DNA from: Gordonia terrae
GTDB lineage: Bacteria; Actinomycetota; Actinomycetes; Mycobacteriales; Mycobacteriaceae
Assembly: GCF_001698225.1 (NCBI RefSeq)
Contig: NZ_CP016594.1
Span: forward strand, 3,038,001 to 3,102,000
Direction: 5' to 3'
Length of the DNA stretch: 64,000 nucleotides
The first letter of the stretch is position 1. Each line of letters starts with the position of its first letter. The notes below the pieces were generated by a model. The model was not told the origin of the DNA, ran no database searches, and worked only from the letters and a program-made list of their open reading frames with translations. A program made the translations under genes and the position numbers. This document shows positions 46,971 through 55,580 of the stretch, piece after piece.

Positions 46971-49900
46971 GTGCCCTCCCGATGCTGGTTGAGCGGCACC
47001 CACACAGTGCGCGCGAGGCCGGCGAACAGCGGTTCGCCGTCGGCCATCGGCAGTTCGACCCCGCCGAGCGTGCGAGGCCCGGAATCAACACCGCCGACCG
47101 TCCGGTCCTCGGGTGTCGGGCAGGCGAGGAGGTCGTCGAATTCGACGTCGGCCAGCACGTCTCCGCCGAATGTCAACCGCACATGGGGGTCGCGCGCGGG
47201 ACCGAATCTGTCCTCGAAGTTCCTGCGCGCGTTGGCCAGCGAGAACGTACTGCGCCGCCCGGGACCGTCGTTCTCGACGAAGGTGCACGCGGGTTCGAGG
47301 GGCAACGGCAGCGGACGACGCAGACCCTCGTCGCGGAGTCGGACGAGGTCGTACAAAAGCGGGACCGGGTCCTCGGGGCGCCGGAATCGCACGGTGCTGG
47401 TCCCGCCGCCGCGGGCGGCACGCCCGACCAGGACCGCCGACTCGACAGACCCGGCCGCGTCGTTGCCCTGGGTCGCCGCGGCGGCGACCGCGAGCAGCGT
47501 GATCCACCCGCTGAGTTGCTGTTTGGCCTTGAGCTTGGAATAGGTCGCCCGCACCACCGCCGCCGGCCCGGAGTCGCCGAACACCTCGCCGACCGTCCCG
47601 TGCACCCGCCGCCCGTCGGGCAGACGGACCAGGATGTCCAGGGTCCGGGGAGTCCCCGACCGCAACGGCTCGACGACACCGTGCAGGCGTGTCACCGCCC
47701 GGGAGATGGCGCGGAGCTCGCGGGTGCCGAAGGCGAACGGGGGCAGGGTGCCGCGCCGGAGCTCGGCGGCCTCGCAGTCCGAGATGGGCACCCCGGTCAG
47801 CATCCGGGAGAGGAACCGGTCGCCGATCCCCCACTTGTCCAGCGGTTCGAGTTCGACGTCGAGCTGATCGTCGTGCGGCCGGTCGTCGTCGGGAATGCGG
47901 GCACCGAGCCGTTGCCGGATGAAGGCGACGATCGGATCGACATGGAAGTCGATGAGGGTGGCGAGGTCGATGTCGTCGGTGTCGAGGGTGCGTTCCGGCG
48001 CCGGGAGGACCTCGCGCGCGGCCACCACCGGGCGTCGCGGCGGCTCGCGCAGCGCCTCGGCGCCGGCGAGCATCGACGAATCGTGGCTGAAGGGTCCCGA
48101 GATCCCCCGGACGCCACCGGGAGTGAAGTTCCGCGCGTCGAATCCATGCAGAGAGTGTCGACGGACCGGGTCGGCGCCGGTCAGGCCGGTCAGTGTGTCG
48201 ACGAGCTCGCTGACGACGACGGCGGGCGGGATCCGCCGGCCGGAGACCGGGTCGGCACCGCTGTAGAAGACGAGAAGTGAGTCCTGCGCGGCGCAGATCG
48301 CGTCGAGGAAACACTGCCGGTCCTCGTCCCGCGGATTACGTTCGCCCACCAGCGGATCCACCCCGAGGACGTCGTCGCCGTCGATCCGTTGGACGCGTGG
48401 GAAGACCTCCGCGTCCACCCCGAGCAGCACGATCACGCGGTGCGGCACCGAGCGCATGGGCACCATCGTGCAGACGGTGAGTTCTCCGGTGCGGAAGTTC
48501 GAGCGGGTCGGTCTGCCGGCGACCAGTGCCGCCAACAGGTCTCGCACGTCCGCCAGCCGCAGCACCTCCTCCGGTTCGACCGGCCGGGTGTCTCCGAAGG
48601 CCTCGCTCAGCATCCGGATGGCCTGGGCGCGTTGCCAATCGTCGGCGGGCTCGGTCGCCGTGAGCGACGACACGGCGTCGATGAGCGTCTCGGCCCAGCG
48701 GTGCGCGGGAGCTGCTTCCCGCAGTTCGGCCAGCACCCGACCCAAGCGGTCGAGGAACTCGTCGAACCGGCCGACGAGGTCGATCCCGGTGCTCTCGACG
48801 CCGGCCAGCGGCAGTGCGGTGCCGAGCCACTCGTCGTCGGCCTCCTCGGCGACGACACCGAGGGCGATCCGATCCAGACCGGCATCGAAGGTTCCCTGCC
48901 GGAATCGTTCGAGGCCGTACCGGGCCCGTTCGGCGACACCCAGGCCCCAGCGGACGTTGCTGTGCGCCAACCATTCCCGGATCAGGTCGAGGTCGTCGTC
49001 GGTCATCGCGAACCGGGTGCGTACCGGCGGGGCGCCGAGGAGGTCGACGACTTCGCCGGCGGTCACGCGACCCGCGGCCAGCTCCACGACCCCGACGATG
49101 ACGTCGAGGATCGGGTTGACGTGACGGATTCCGCGGTCGGCCAGGCGAACCCGTAGATCGAAGGCGGGGTGCGGCAGACCTGCCTGGCCGAACGCGCCAC
49201 GGATCAGCGGCGCGAATGTCTCGACATCCGGGCACATGACGAGGACGTCCCGCGGCTGCAGCTCCGGATCGGCCGCGAACAGATGCAGCAATCGGTCCCG
49301 CAACACCTCGATCTGGCGCTCGGGTCCGTGACAGGCATGCACCTCGACCGACGGGTCCGCGGTATCCGGGATGTTCGAGCTCGCCGAGGCGGCGGTGAGG
49401 TCAGCCGCGGGGGCCAGGTCGTCGCGGATCCCCGACTGCACGGCGTGCAGTGCCGTATCCGCCACAACCGGCTGCCGCGGGGCATGGTGCAGATCCCGGT
49501 CCACGATCGGGGCCAGACGCAGCTGGAGTTCCTGGAGATCCCGGGAGAGGCCGGCCAGCAACGGGTTTCGTAGTTCGGGGAGCTCGCGCTCCCCGCGCCG
49601 CGGCGGGACCCCCTCGCCGGCATCGGCATCGACGAGGGCGCCGAGTTCCTCCCACAACCGGGGACTCGGGTGCGGCACGAACAGGTGGACATCGTGGTGG
49701 ACGGCCGCGGCGGCGGCGATCCGACGGAACGACTCGGTGATCCGGGTGGGCCCGAACACCGACAACCGTTCCGGCAGTCCCCCGGCTTCGGGGTCGGTGC
49801 GCAGGCGATCGCAGACGGCGGGGAGATTCTCCGCGGGATGCGGGCGGCCGATCTCGTCGCGGACCGCGCGCCAGAATGCGGGTTGCCAGGCGAGATCGTC

Positions 49901-50446
49901 CCGCAGGGGTCGACCGGCGCCGTCGAGGTCGTGACCGGCGGCCCAGTCGGCGATCAGGGACGGTCGCGACCGCCCGTAGCGGTCGAACAGCTCGGCCAGA
50001 TGCCGTGCGGTGGCGTAGCGGCGTCCGATCCGGGGCGAGGAGGCGTCGCCGGCACCGATGTGCCGCGCGATGACGTCGAGAGCGGGATCGTCGATGCGGT
50101 CGTCGAGGACCCGCAGGACCGGCCATGTCAGCTCGGCCGCGCGCCACGGGTCGTCCGGCGCGGTGAGCGAGGCGGCGGTGTGCAGACGGGTATCGCCGAG
50201 CACCGCGGCGCCGATCGCATCCGCAAGCCGGGACGGCCCGGTGAAGTCGATGTTCGCGGCGATACCGTCCTCGCCGGTCCCGGTTCCCAGCCGTCGCGCC
50301 AGATGCTGGGCGAGCCATCGCTCGACCCCGGCAGCGGGAACCGAGACGATGTCGGGCCGCATGGGATCGCCGAGCGGACGCGCCAGCACCTCGGCCAGCG
50401 CATCGGCCAGGGTGTCGGTGCGTTCGGCGCGGTGCAGGATCAGCAT
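46967..50446 (-). CDS. recC: Exodeoxyribonuclease V subunit gamma RecC
   Basis: This 1159-residue protein begins MLILHRAERTDTLADALAEVL, characteristic of actinobacterial RecC. It contains inactive helicase-like domains: a weak first nucleotide region around VERWLAQHLARRLG, then VFGPTRITESFRRIAA, HACHGPERQIEVLRDRLLHL, RDVLVMCPDVETFAPLI, and the degenerate nuclease-type C-terminus RTLGGVELPMADGEPLF. RecC recognises Chi-like sites and holds the RecB and RecD motors. It is the first rec gene of the operon, 31 bases after a thioesterase gene that seems to lead the transcript. No frameshift is present. Confidence 0.93.
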   Translation of the reverse strand: MLILHRAERTDTLADALAEVLARPLGDPMRPDIVSVPAAGVERWLAQHLARRLGTGTGEDGIAANIDFTGPSRLADAIGAAVLGDTRLHTAASLTAPDDPWRAAELTWPVLRVLDDRIDDPALDVIARHIGAGDASSPRIGRRYATARHLAELFDRYGRSRPSLIADWAAGHDLDGAGRPLRDDLAWQPAFWRAVRDEIGRPHPAENLPAVCDRLRTDPEAGGLPERLSVFGPTRITESFRRIAAAAAVHHDVHLFVPHPSPRLWEELGALVDADAGEGVPPRRGERELPELRNPLLAGLSRDLQELQLRLAPIVDRDLHHAPRQPVVADTALHAVQSGIRDDLAPAADLTAASASSNIPDTADPSVEVHACHGPERQIEVLRDRLLHLFAADPELQPRDVLVMCPDVETFAPLIRGAFGQAGLPHPAFDLRVRLADRGIRHVNPILDVIVGVVELAAGRVTAGEVVDLLGAPPVRTRFAMTDDDLDLIREWLAHSNVRWGLGVAERARYGLERFRQGTFDAGLDRIALGVVAEEADDEWLGTALPLAGVESTGIDLVGRFDEFLDRLGRVLAELREAAPAHRWAETLIDAVSSLTATEPADDWQRAQAIRMLSEAFGDTRPVEPEEVLRLADVRDLLAALVAGRPTRSNFRTGELTVCTMVPMRSVPHRVIVLLGVDAEVFPRVQRIDGDDVLGVDPLVGERNPRDEDRQCFLDAICAAQDSLLVFYSGADPVSGRRIPPAVVVSELVDTLTGLTGADPVRRHSLHGFDARNFTPGGVRGISGPFSHDSSMLAGAEALREPPRRPVVAAREVLPAPERTLDTDDIDLATLIDFHVDPIVAFIRQRLGARIPDDDRPHDDQLDVELEPLDKWGIGDRFLSRMLTGVPISDCEAAELRRGTLPPFAFGTRELRAISRAVTRLHGVVEPLRSGTPRTLDILVRLPDGRRVHGTVGEVFGDSGPAAVVRATYSKLKAKQQLSGWITLLAVAAAATQGNDAAGSVESAVLVGRAARGGGTSTVRFRRPEDPVPLLYDLVRLRDEGLRRPLPLPLEPACTFVENDGPGRRSTFSLANARRNFEDRFGPARDPHVRLTFGGDVLADVEFDDLLACPTPEDRTVGGVDSGPRTLGGVELPMADGEPLFAGLARTVWVPLNQHREGT

Positions 50447-50477
50447 CGGGTGGGTGTGCCGGTCGGGCGCGGGCCGG

Positions 50478-50984
50478 TCAGCCCGCTGCGTTCGTCCGAG
50501 GTGTGTGGAACCGCACCGGTTCCCCGAGCCGCGCGGACAGCAGACCCCGCGCGTCGTCGGGGATGGGGGTCGGCCTGCCGGTGTCCGGGTCGACGACGAC
50601 CATCGTGGTCTCGGCGGTGGCGCACAACGTCCCGGACTGGTCGAACAGGCGCAGGGCCATGACAAACGACGACCGGCCGACGCGTCCGATGCAGGTGCGG
50701 ACGTGGACGGGGTCGAGCGAGTAGTGGACGGGCGCGGAGAACCCGATGTCCTGGCGTGCGACGAGGAACGAGAACTTCCGCGGCCGGTCGGGCATCCACT
50801 CGAAGAACGATCGCACGCGGCTCTCCTCGAAGATGCGCGAGATCTGCACGTTGTTGATGTGGTTGTTGATGTCCATGTCGCCCCAGCGCAGCGCGACCGG
50901 GATGTCGAGGTGATAGCCGGAACCGGCTGCGCGCGCGTTCGGATCGAGGGCGTCGGTATCGAGGGCGTCTGGGTCGAGGGCCAC
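50478..50984 (-). CDS. Hotdog-fold acyl-CoA thioesterase
   Basis: This 168-residue 4-hydroxybenzoyl-CoA-thioesterase-type protein has YHLDIPVALRWGDMDINNHINNVQISRIFEE, with the Asp/Asn active region of the family, and RQDIGFSAPVHYSLDPVHVRTCIGRVGRSSFVMALRLFDQSG. It hydrolyses acyl-CoA esters. The N-terminus contains three near-repeats of LDxDA coded by a 15-base unit, which look non-essential. GTG 50984 is chosen because TAAGAT lies at leaderless spacing before it; GTG 51008 is further upstream, before the -10. The gene leads the recC-recB-recD operon, though the link to recombination is probably only transcriptional. Confidence 0.85.
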   Translation of the reverse strand: MALDPDALDTDALDPNARAAGSGYHLDIPVALRWGDMDINNHINNVQISRIFEESRVRSFFEWMPDRPRKFSFLVARQDIGFSAPVHYSLDPVHVRTCIGRVGRSSFVMALRLFDQSGTLCATAETTMVVVDPDTGRPTPIPDDARGLLSARLGEPVRFHTPRTNAAG

Positions 50985-50991
50985 GGCGCAG

Positions 50992-50997
50992 ATCTTA
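50992..50997 (-). promoter_or_regulatory. Leaderless -10 box TAAGAT (minus strand)
   Basis: Read on the minus strand TAAGAT lies 7 bases before GTG 50984 and fits the TAnnnT consensus well. It probably drives the thioesterase-recC-recB-recD transcript. Confidence 0.6.
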
Positions 50998-51118
50998 GTG
51001 CGGGACACGCGTGGGACGAACTGCAGGAGTCACCGTCATCCAGACCGTAGACTCACTCGCCGGGGCAGGACGACAAGCGAATCGGTGCGCGCACCCCCGC
51101 GCGCGGTGAGGGGCTCGG

Positions 51119-51724
51119 GTGAACATCGACACGGCACGGGCTCGTCTGCGCCCGGTGTCCGCGGTCGACGTCGACGAGCTCGTCCATCTCGACAGCGATC
51201 CCGAGGTCATGCGCTTTGTCAGCGGCGGCGCCGCGACACCGCGCGCCGTCATCGAGGAGTGGGTGGTGCCCCGCGCCGAGACCGAGCACCGGAGATACGG
51301 CACCGGCACCTGGGTGCTGTGTGACCCCGCCACCACCGCTTTCCTCGGCTGGATCTCGCTGCGCACCCCCCGCCACAGTTGTCGCGCGGAACTGGAACTG
51401 AGTTATCGCCTCCGCCGCACGGTGTGGGGTCGTGGACTGGCCACCGAGGCGGCGTTCGCCCTCGTCGCCTTCGCCTTCGATCACCTCGGGACCGACCGGG
51501 TGTTCGCGAGCACCGTCGCGCGCAACGCTTCCTCGCGTCGTGTGATGGAGAAGCTGGGCATGACCCTCTGCGCGATCCACCTGTGCGACGACGCGGCCGA
51601 CTCGGCCGAACTGCTCACCATCCACCCGGACCGGGACCGGTCCGAGGTCGAATACGAGCTGTTGCGCGCCGACTGGCAGGAGCGGTCCCAGCGCTGGTCG
51701 GCGGCCGGTGGTCTCACCGCGTGA
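51119..51724 (+). CDS. GNAT-family N-acetyltransferase (RimJ/RimL-like)
   Basis: This 201-residue acetyltransferase starts MNIDTARARLRPVSAVDVDEL and has the acetyl-CoA motif ELSYRLRRTVWGRGLATEAAFALVAFAF (Q/RxxGxA-like). NASSRRVMEKLGM follows, which fixes it in the ribosomal-protein or general small-molecule acetyltransferase class. It would use acetyl-CoA to acetylate an amino group of a protein or drug; the substrate is unknown. The GTG start has GTGAGGGG upstream. It stands alone between the thioesterase gene, divergent, and ndh. Nothing in the neighbourhood tells its role. Confidence 0.85.
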   Translation: MNIDTARARLRPVSAVDVDELVHLDSDPEVMRFVSGGAATPRAVIEEWVVPRAETEHRRYGTGTWVLCDPATTAFLGWISLRTPRHSCRAELELSYRLRRTVWGRGLATEAAFALVAFAFDHLGTDRVFASTVARNASSRRVMEKLGMTLCAIHLCDDAADSAELLTIHPDRDRSEVEYELLRADWQERSQRWSAAGGLTA

Positions 51725-51894
51725 ACTCAACACCCCTCTGGCCGCGCCCATCGGATCATCATTGACTACCGTTGAGAACATGCACGGTCGTACTCCGGCC
51801 CCGGCGCTACGCGGCTCCCCCGGGTAGCGCCCCCACCGGGTCCGCCGAAGTCCGCACGACCGTCGCCCAACGACCTAGAAGGAGATGTCTGGAG

Positions 51895-53424
51895 ATGAGC
51901 AGCCCCGCCGTCCAGGCCCCCGCTGGAGCAGCCACGACCCGCCGGAAAGTGGTCATCATCGGTTCGGGCTTCGGCGGATTGTTCGCCGCCCAGCGACTGG
52001 CCAAGGCCGACGTCGACGTCACCCTGATCGCGAAGACCACGCATCATCTGTTCCAGCCGATGCTCTATCAGGTCGCGACCGGCATCGTCGCCGAGGGCGA
52101 GATCGCGCCGGCCACCCGCGTGGTCCTGCGCAAGCAGAAGAACACCGCCGTCCTCATGGGCGACGTGTTCGACATCAACCTGGAGGCCAAGACCGTGACC
52201 TCCCGCCTTCTCGAGCGGATCACGGTCACCCCGTACGACGATCTGATCGTGGCCGCAGGCGCCGACCAGTCGTACTTCGGAAACGACCACTTCGCCGAAT
52301 ACGCACCCGGTATGAAGACCATCGACCACGCCCTCGAACTGCGCGGCCGCATCCTCGGCGCCTTCGAGCAGGCCGAGCTGTCGCACGACCCCGCCGAGCG
52401 CGCCAAGCTGCTGACCTTCGTGGTCGTCGGCGCGGGCCCCACCGGCGTCGAGCTGGCCGGGCAGATCGCCGAGATGAGCGACAAGACGCTCAAGGGCGCG
52501 TTCCGCAACATCGACCCGACCGAGGCACGGGTGATCCTGCTCGACGCCGCGCCGGCCGTCCTGCCGCCGTTCGGTCCGAAGCTGGGCGGCAAGGCCGCAG
52601 CCCGCCTCGAGCGCATGGGCGTCGAGATCCAGCTGAACGCGATGGTCGTCGACGTCGACTACGACGGCCTGGTCGTCAAGGAGAAGGACGGCACCACCCG
52701 CCGCATCGAATCGCAGTGCAAGGTGTGGTCGGCCGGTGTCCAGGCCAGCCCGCTCGGCCAGCAGCTCGCCGAGCAGTCCGGTGTCGAACTCGACCGCGCC
52801 GGCCGCGTCAAGGTGCTACCCGACCTCACCATCCCCGGTCACCCCGAGGTGTTCGTCGTGGGCGACATGATGGCCGTCGACGGGGTGCCGGGTGTCGCGC
52901 AGGGCGCGATCCAGGGCGGCCGGTATGCGGCGGATGCCATCAAGGCCGAGCTCAAGGGGCAGACTGCCGACCAGCGCAAGCCGTTCAGCTACTACGACAA
53001 GGGGTCGATGGCGACCATCTCGCGGTACTCCGCGGTGATGCAGGTCCCGATCCCGGGCATCAAGAAGACGTTCGAGACCGAGGGTTACTTCGCGTGGCTC
53101 GGCTGGCTGGCACTGCACCTCGTCTATCTGGTCGGGTTCCGCAACCGGTTGAACACGCTGATCAACTGGTTCTTCGCGTTCACCACGCGTGGTCGCTCGC
53201 AGCTCGCGGTGACCGAGCAGCAGGTGTATGCGCGTACCGCCATCGGTCAGCTGTCGGCTCTGGAGAAGGCCGGGACCTCCTCGGAGTCGGAGTCGGAGTC
53301 GGAGTCGGCCAAGACCGATTCCGGGACCGTGGACTCGGCGTCGACCGGCCCCGAGACCACGGGTTCGGTGCCCACCGAGGGCAAGGACGCCGACGGCAAG
53401 GAATCCGAGGCCGAGGCGAGCTGA
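51895..53424 (+). CDS. ndh: Type II NADH dehydrogenase (NDH-2)
   Basis: This 509-residue membrane-associated flavoprotein passes electrons from NADH to menaquinone without pumping protons. It has the FAD motif VVIIGSGFGGLFAAQRL, the NADH motif FVVVGAGPTGVELAGQIAEM, and the conserved quinone-region stretch LFQPMLYQVATGIVAEGEIAP. GVPGVAQGAIQGGRYAAD precedes a C-terminal membrane anchor in LGWLALHLVYLVGFRNRLNT. The tail carries SESESESES, coded by four exact TCGGAG repeats, and a further acidic stretch. The AGAAGGAG site fits the ATG at 51895. It corresponds to Rv1854c, which lies next to the urease operon in M. tuberculosis as well. Confidence 0.95.
   Translation: MSSPAVQAPAGAATTRRKVVIIGSGFGGLFAAQRLAKADVDVTLIAKTTHHLFQPMLYQVATGIVAEGEIAPATRVVLRKQKNTAVLMGDVFDINLEAKTVTSRLLERITVTPYDDLIVAAGADQSYFGNDHFAEYAPGMKTIDHALELRGRILGAFEQAELSHDPAERAKLLTFVVVGAGPTGVELAGQIAEMSDKTLKGAFRNIDPTEARVILLDAAPAVLPPFGPKLGGKAAARLERMGVEIQLNAMVVDVDYDGLVVKEKDGTTRRIESQCKVWSAGVQASPLGQQLAEQSGVELDRAGRVKVLPDLTIPGHPEVFVVGDMMAVDGVPGVAQGAIQGGRYAADAIKAELKGQTADQRKPFSYYDKGSMATISRYSAVMQVPIPGIKKTFETEGYFAWLGWLALHLVYLVGFRNRLNTLINWFFAFTTRGRSQLAVTEQQVYARTAIGQLSALEKAGTSSESESESESAKTDSGTVDSASTGPETTGSVPTEGKDADGKESEAEAS
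53281..53308 (+). repeat. TCGGAG microsatellite in ndh
   Basis: Four exact TCGGAG units plus a partial fifth encode a Ser-Glu tract in the C-terminal tail of NDH-2. A 6-base period keeps the frame, so unit number can change without breaking the gene. Confidence 0.85.
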
Positions 53425-53443
53425 GGCGCTTCGGCACCGGCCG

Positions 53444-54172
53444 CTACTGCACCGGGGCCAGTGATCTGATCTCGAGGTCGTCGGCCAGCCGCTGCGCATC
53501 GCTGACCGATGGTGCGAGCGCAGTCGTCAGGCTGGCTCCGCCGGCCAGCTGGAGCCGAGCGGCGAACTCCGTCGCATGCACCTCGCCCGACCGGTCGTCC
53601 GGGTAGCGAAAGACGCTGCTGGCCGCGCGGTGGCCGGCCGCGCCGGCTGGGGTGCCGTGCCCCAGCCTGAGGCGATGCGCCAGCACCACCTCGCCGTCCA
53701 CGTCTACCCGCAGTCCCCCGGTCCAGGCACCCGCCCGATCGCGGTCGGCCAGCGTCGAGTCAGTCATCGTGGCAGCCCGGCCTATCTGCACGTGCTCGTG
53801 CAGGTCGAGGGTGGCGCCGGACGCCAGGCGCACCGTGACGTCGGACCGATGCCGGGCACCGCCCGCGACGACGGTGGGTTGCGGGTCGAAGCGCAACCGG
53901 CCACCGTCTTCGACTTCCATCTCCCACCGGGCCGACGAGTCGGCGCGGTCACGGGCGGGCAGTGCGATGGTCGCGGCGACGCTGGTCACCCGTAGGTGCG
54001 CGCCGGGTTCGACCTCGATACGGACCACGATCTCGTCGCCGCCCAACGGTGTCGCGGCCGTACCGATGAGCTGCACATGGCCGGGAGCGGTGACCCGCAC
54101 GCCGAGGCCCCCGACCGCCCGGTGGCGCACACCGCGGTCGACGGTGGCGACGATGTCGACCTCGGTGCGCAT
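53444..54172 (-). CDS. ureD: Urease accessory protein UreD
   Basis: This 242-residue accessory protein helps deliver nickel to urease. Regions typical of the actinobacterial UreD are GGLGVRVTAPGHVQLIGTAATPLGGDEIVV, VEPGAHLRVTSVAATIALP, and TVRLASGATLDLHEHVQIGRAATMTD. It is shorter than proteobacterial UreD (about 270), as in M. tuberculosis Rv1853. It is the last gene of the urease operon, with the start 2 bases after the ureG stop. Its 3' end lies 19 bases from the convergent ndh gene. The sequence is divergent, but position and motifs are clear. Confidence 0.88.
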   Translation of the reverse strand: MRTEVDIVATVDRGVRHRAVGGLGVRVTAPGHVQLIGTAATPLGGDEIVVRIEVEPGAHLRVTSVAATIALPARDRADSSARWEMEVEDGGRLRFDPQPTVVAGGARHRSDVTVRLASGATLDLHEHVQIGRAATMTDSTLADRDRAGAWTGGLRVDVDGEVVLAHRLRLGHGTPAGAAGHRAASSVFRYPDDRSGEVHATEFAARLQLAGGASLTTALAPSVSDAQRLADDLEIRSLAPVQ

Positions 54173-54174
54173 GG

Positions 54175-54861
54175 TCACCCGGCGACGACCTGGGCAGCCA
54201 GCTGGGTCCGGACCCACGCCATTACGTCGGTCGCGGCGGGATCCTCGGTCAGCGAGATCATGGCGGTCTGCCGGCCGTCACGGACCTTCGCCGCGTCCCG
54301 GCGCATGACGTCGAGGTCGGCGTTGACGCGTTCGGCCAGATCGATCTTGTTGATCACCAACAGATCCGAGAACGTGACGCCGGGACCGCCCTTGCGCGGC
54401 ACCTTGTCCCCGCCGGCCACGTCGATCACGAAGATCTGCACGTCGATCAGACCTGTCGAGAAGGTGGCGGTGAGGTTGTCGCCGCCGGACTCCACCAGGA
54501 TGAGGTCGAGGGGCGGGTTCGCCTCGACGAGATCGTCGATGGCGTCGAGATTGGCGGTGATGTCGTCGCGGATGGCGGTGTGCGGGCACCCGCCGGTCTG
54601 GACCGCCGTGATCCGCTCATCGGGCAGAACGGCGTTGCGACGGAGGAAGTCGGCATCCTCGGTCGTGTAGATGTCGTTGGTCAGCACCGCCACCGACAAC
54701 TCGTCCCGGAGCTGCCGGCACAGCGCGGCCACCAGCGCGGTCTTGCCGGACCCGACGGGGCCACCGATGCCGATCCGCAGGGCCTCGCCGGGTTCCCGCT
54801 TACGGCGCGGCCGGTCGTGATCGTGGGTGTGCGGCTGCCCGTCGATGAGATGCGGGGGCAT
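54175..54861 (-). CDS. ureG: Urease accessory GTPase UreG
   Basis: This 228-residue SIMIBI GTPase couples GTP hydrolysis to nickel insertion. It has a His-rich N-terminus ([10 protein letters not shown]), the P-loop [33 protein letters not shown], the CPH nickel motif in [12 protein letters not shown], and [25 protein letters not shown] is the guanine-specificity NKxD motif. All functional residues are present. The His stretch is suited to hold nickel. It lies between ureF and ureD in the order found in M. tuberculosis. Confidence 0.96.
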   Translation of the reverse strand: MPPHLIDGQPHTHDHDRPRRKREPGEALRIGIGGPVGSGKTALVAALCRQLRDELSVAVLTNDIYTTEDADFLRRNAVLPDERITAVQTGGCPHTAIRDDITANLDAIDDLVEANPPLDLILVESGGDNLTATFSTGLIDVQIFVIDVAGGDKVPRKGGPGVTFSDLLVINKIDLAERVNADLDVMRRDAAKVRDGRQTAMISLTEDPAATDVMAWVRTQLAAQVVAG

Positions 54862-54923
54862 GGGAACTCCTCTCGGTCGGCGATGTCCGGTTGCGCGACA
54901 TCGTCTGGTCAGGTCGGGCGGGG

Positions 54924-55580
54924 TCAGGACATGAAGAGCGGCATCGGTTGCCGCTCATGACGTTCGGCGAAGATGTCGAGGACCGGGTCGGACAGGTCCG
55001 CCAGACCGACCGCGGCCTCGGCGGCGACCCGTTCGCACTCGGCGCCGAGTTCGGCGATCATGATCGACACGTCGGCGGGGTCGAGTGCGAGCAGACGCTG
55101 ACCGGCGGTCGCCGACCCGCTCATCGTGGTGTACACGAGGATCAGCGCGGTGTGGAATCCCGAGAGCGCCGACACCGCGCCGATCGACCCGCTGATGACC
55201 GGGAGATGCGTCGACGGCCGATGAGCCGACCAGTCGGTGTCCGGCCACATCCGGCGTGCGAGGCGCGCCATGCCACGACCCTGCGCGAGCGACGCCTTCC
55301 GCGCTGCGGATGACGGTGTGCGCGCGTCGGTCTCGCGCTGGGCGCGGGACACGTCGAGTGCACCGTCGGCGACCGCCGCCGCCACCGACGCCGCGACCAG
55401 ACCACTCGTGGTCACCCGGCGGTACAGAAAGGACGCGAGATCGCTTGCAGTGCGGATGAATCCGTCGGCGATGGCCTGTTCGACCCCGCCGGAGTGCACG
55501 TGCCCGCCCACCGGCAGTCGCGAATCCGCCAGTGCGAGCATCATCGCCAGGGGCGCGGAGGTGGTGTCGCCGGATCGCAT
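54924..55580 (-). CDS. ureF: Urease accessory protein UreF
   Basis: This 218-residue all-helical protein forms the UreFD scaffold for urease maturation. Typical regions are [60 protein letters not shown], and [21 protein letters not shown]. Its ATG overlaps the ureC stop by one base, so translation is coupled. Length agrees with mycobacterial UreF. UreF acts with UreD and UreG to place nickel and carbonate in UreC. Confidence 0.92.
   Translation of the reverse strand: MRSGDTTSAPLAMMLALADSRLPVGGHVHSGGVEQAIADGFIRTASDLASFLYRRVTTSGLVAASVAAAVADGALDVSRAQRETDARTPSSAARKASLAQGRGMARLARRMWPDTDWSAHRPSTHLPVISGSIGAVSALSGFHTALILVYTTMSGSATAGQRLLALDPADVSIMIAELGAECERVAAEAAVGLADLSDPVLDIFAERHERQPMPLFMS

Noticed and set aside
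43707..47543. A very long open frame (about 1278 codons) on the plus strand opposite recB and recC
   Set aside because: Its codons mirror the third-position pattern of the real genes on the other strand, and the predicted protein has a His/Arg/Gly-rich composition without domains. RecB and RecC carry intact motifs, so this is a high-GC shadow.
51750..51894. TTGACT near 51760 as the ndh -35 box
   Set aside because: No acceptable -10 hexamer lies at 16-18 bases from it, so it was not annotated.
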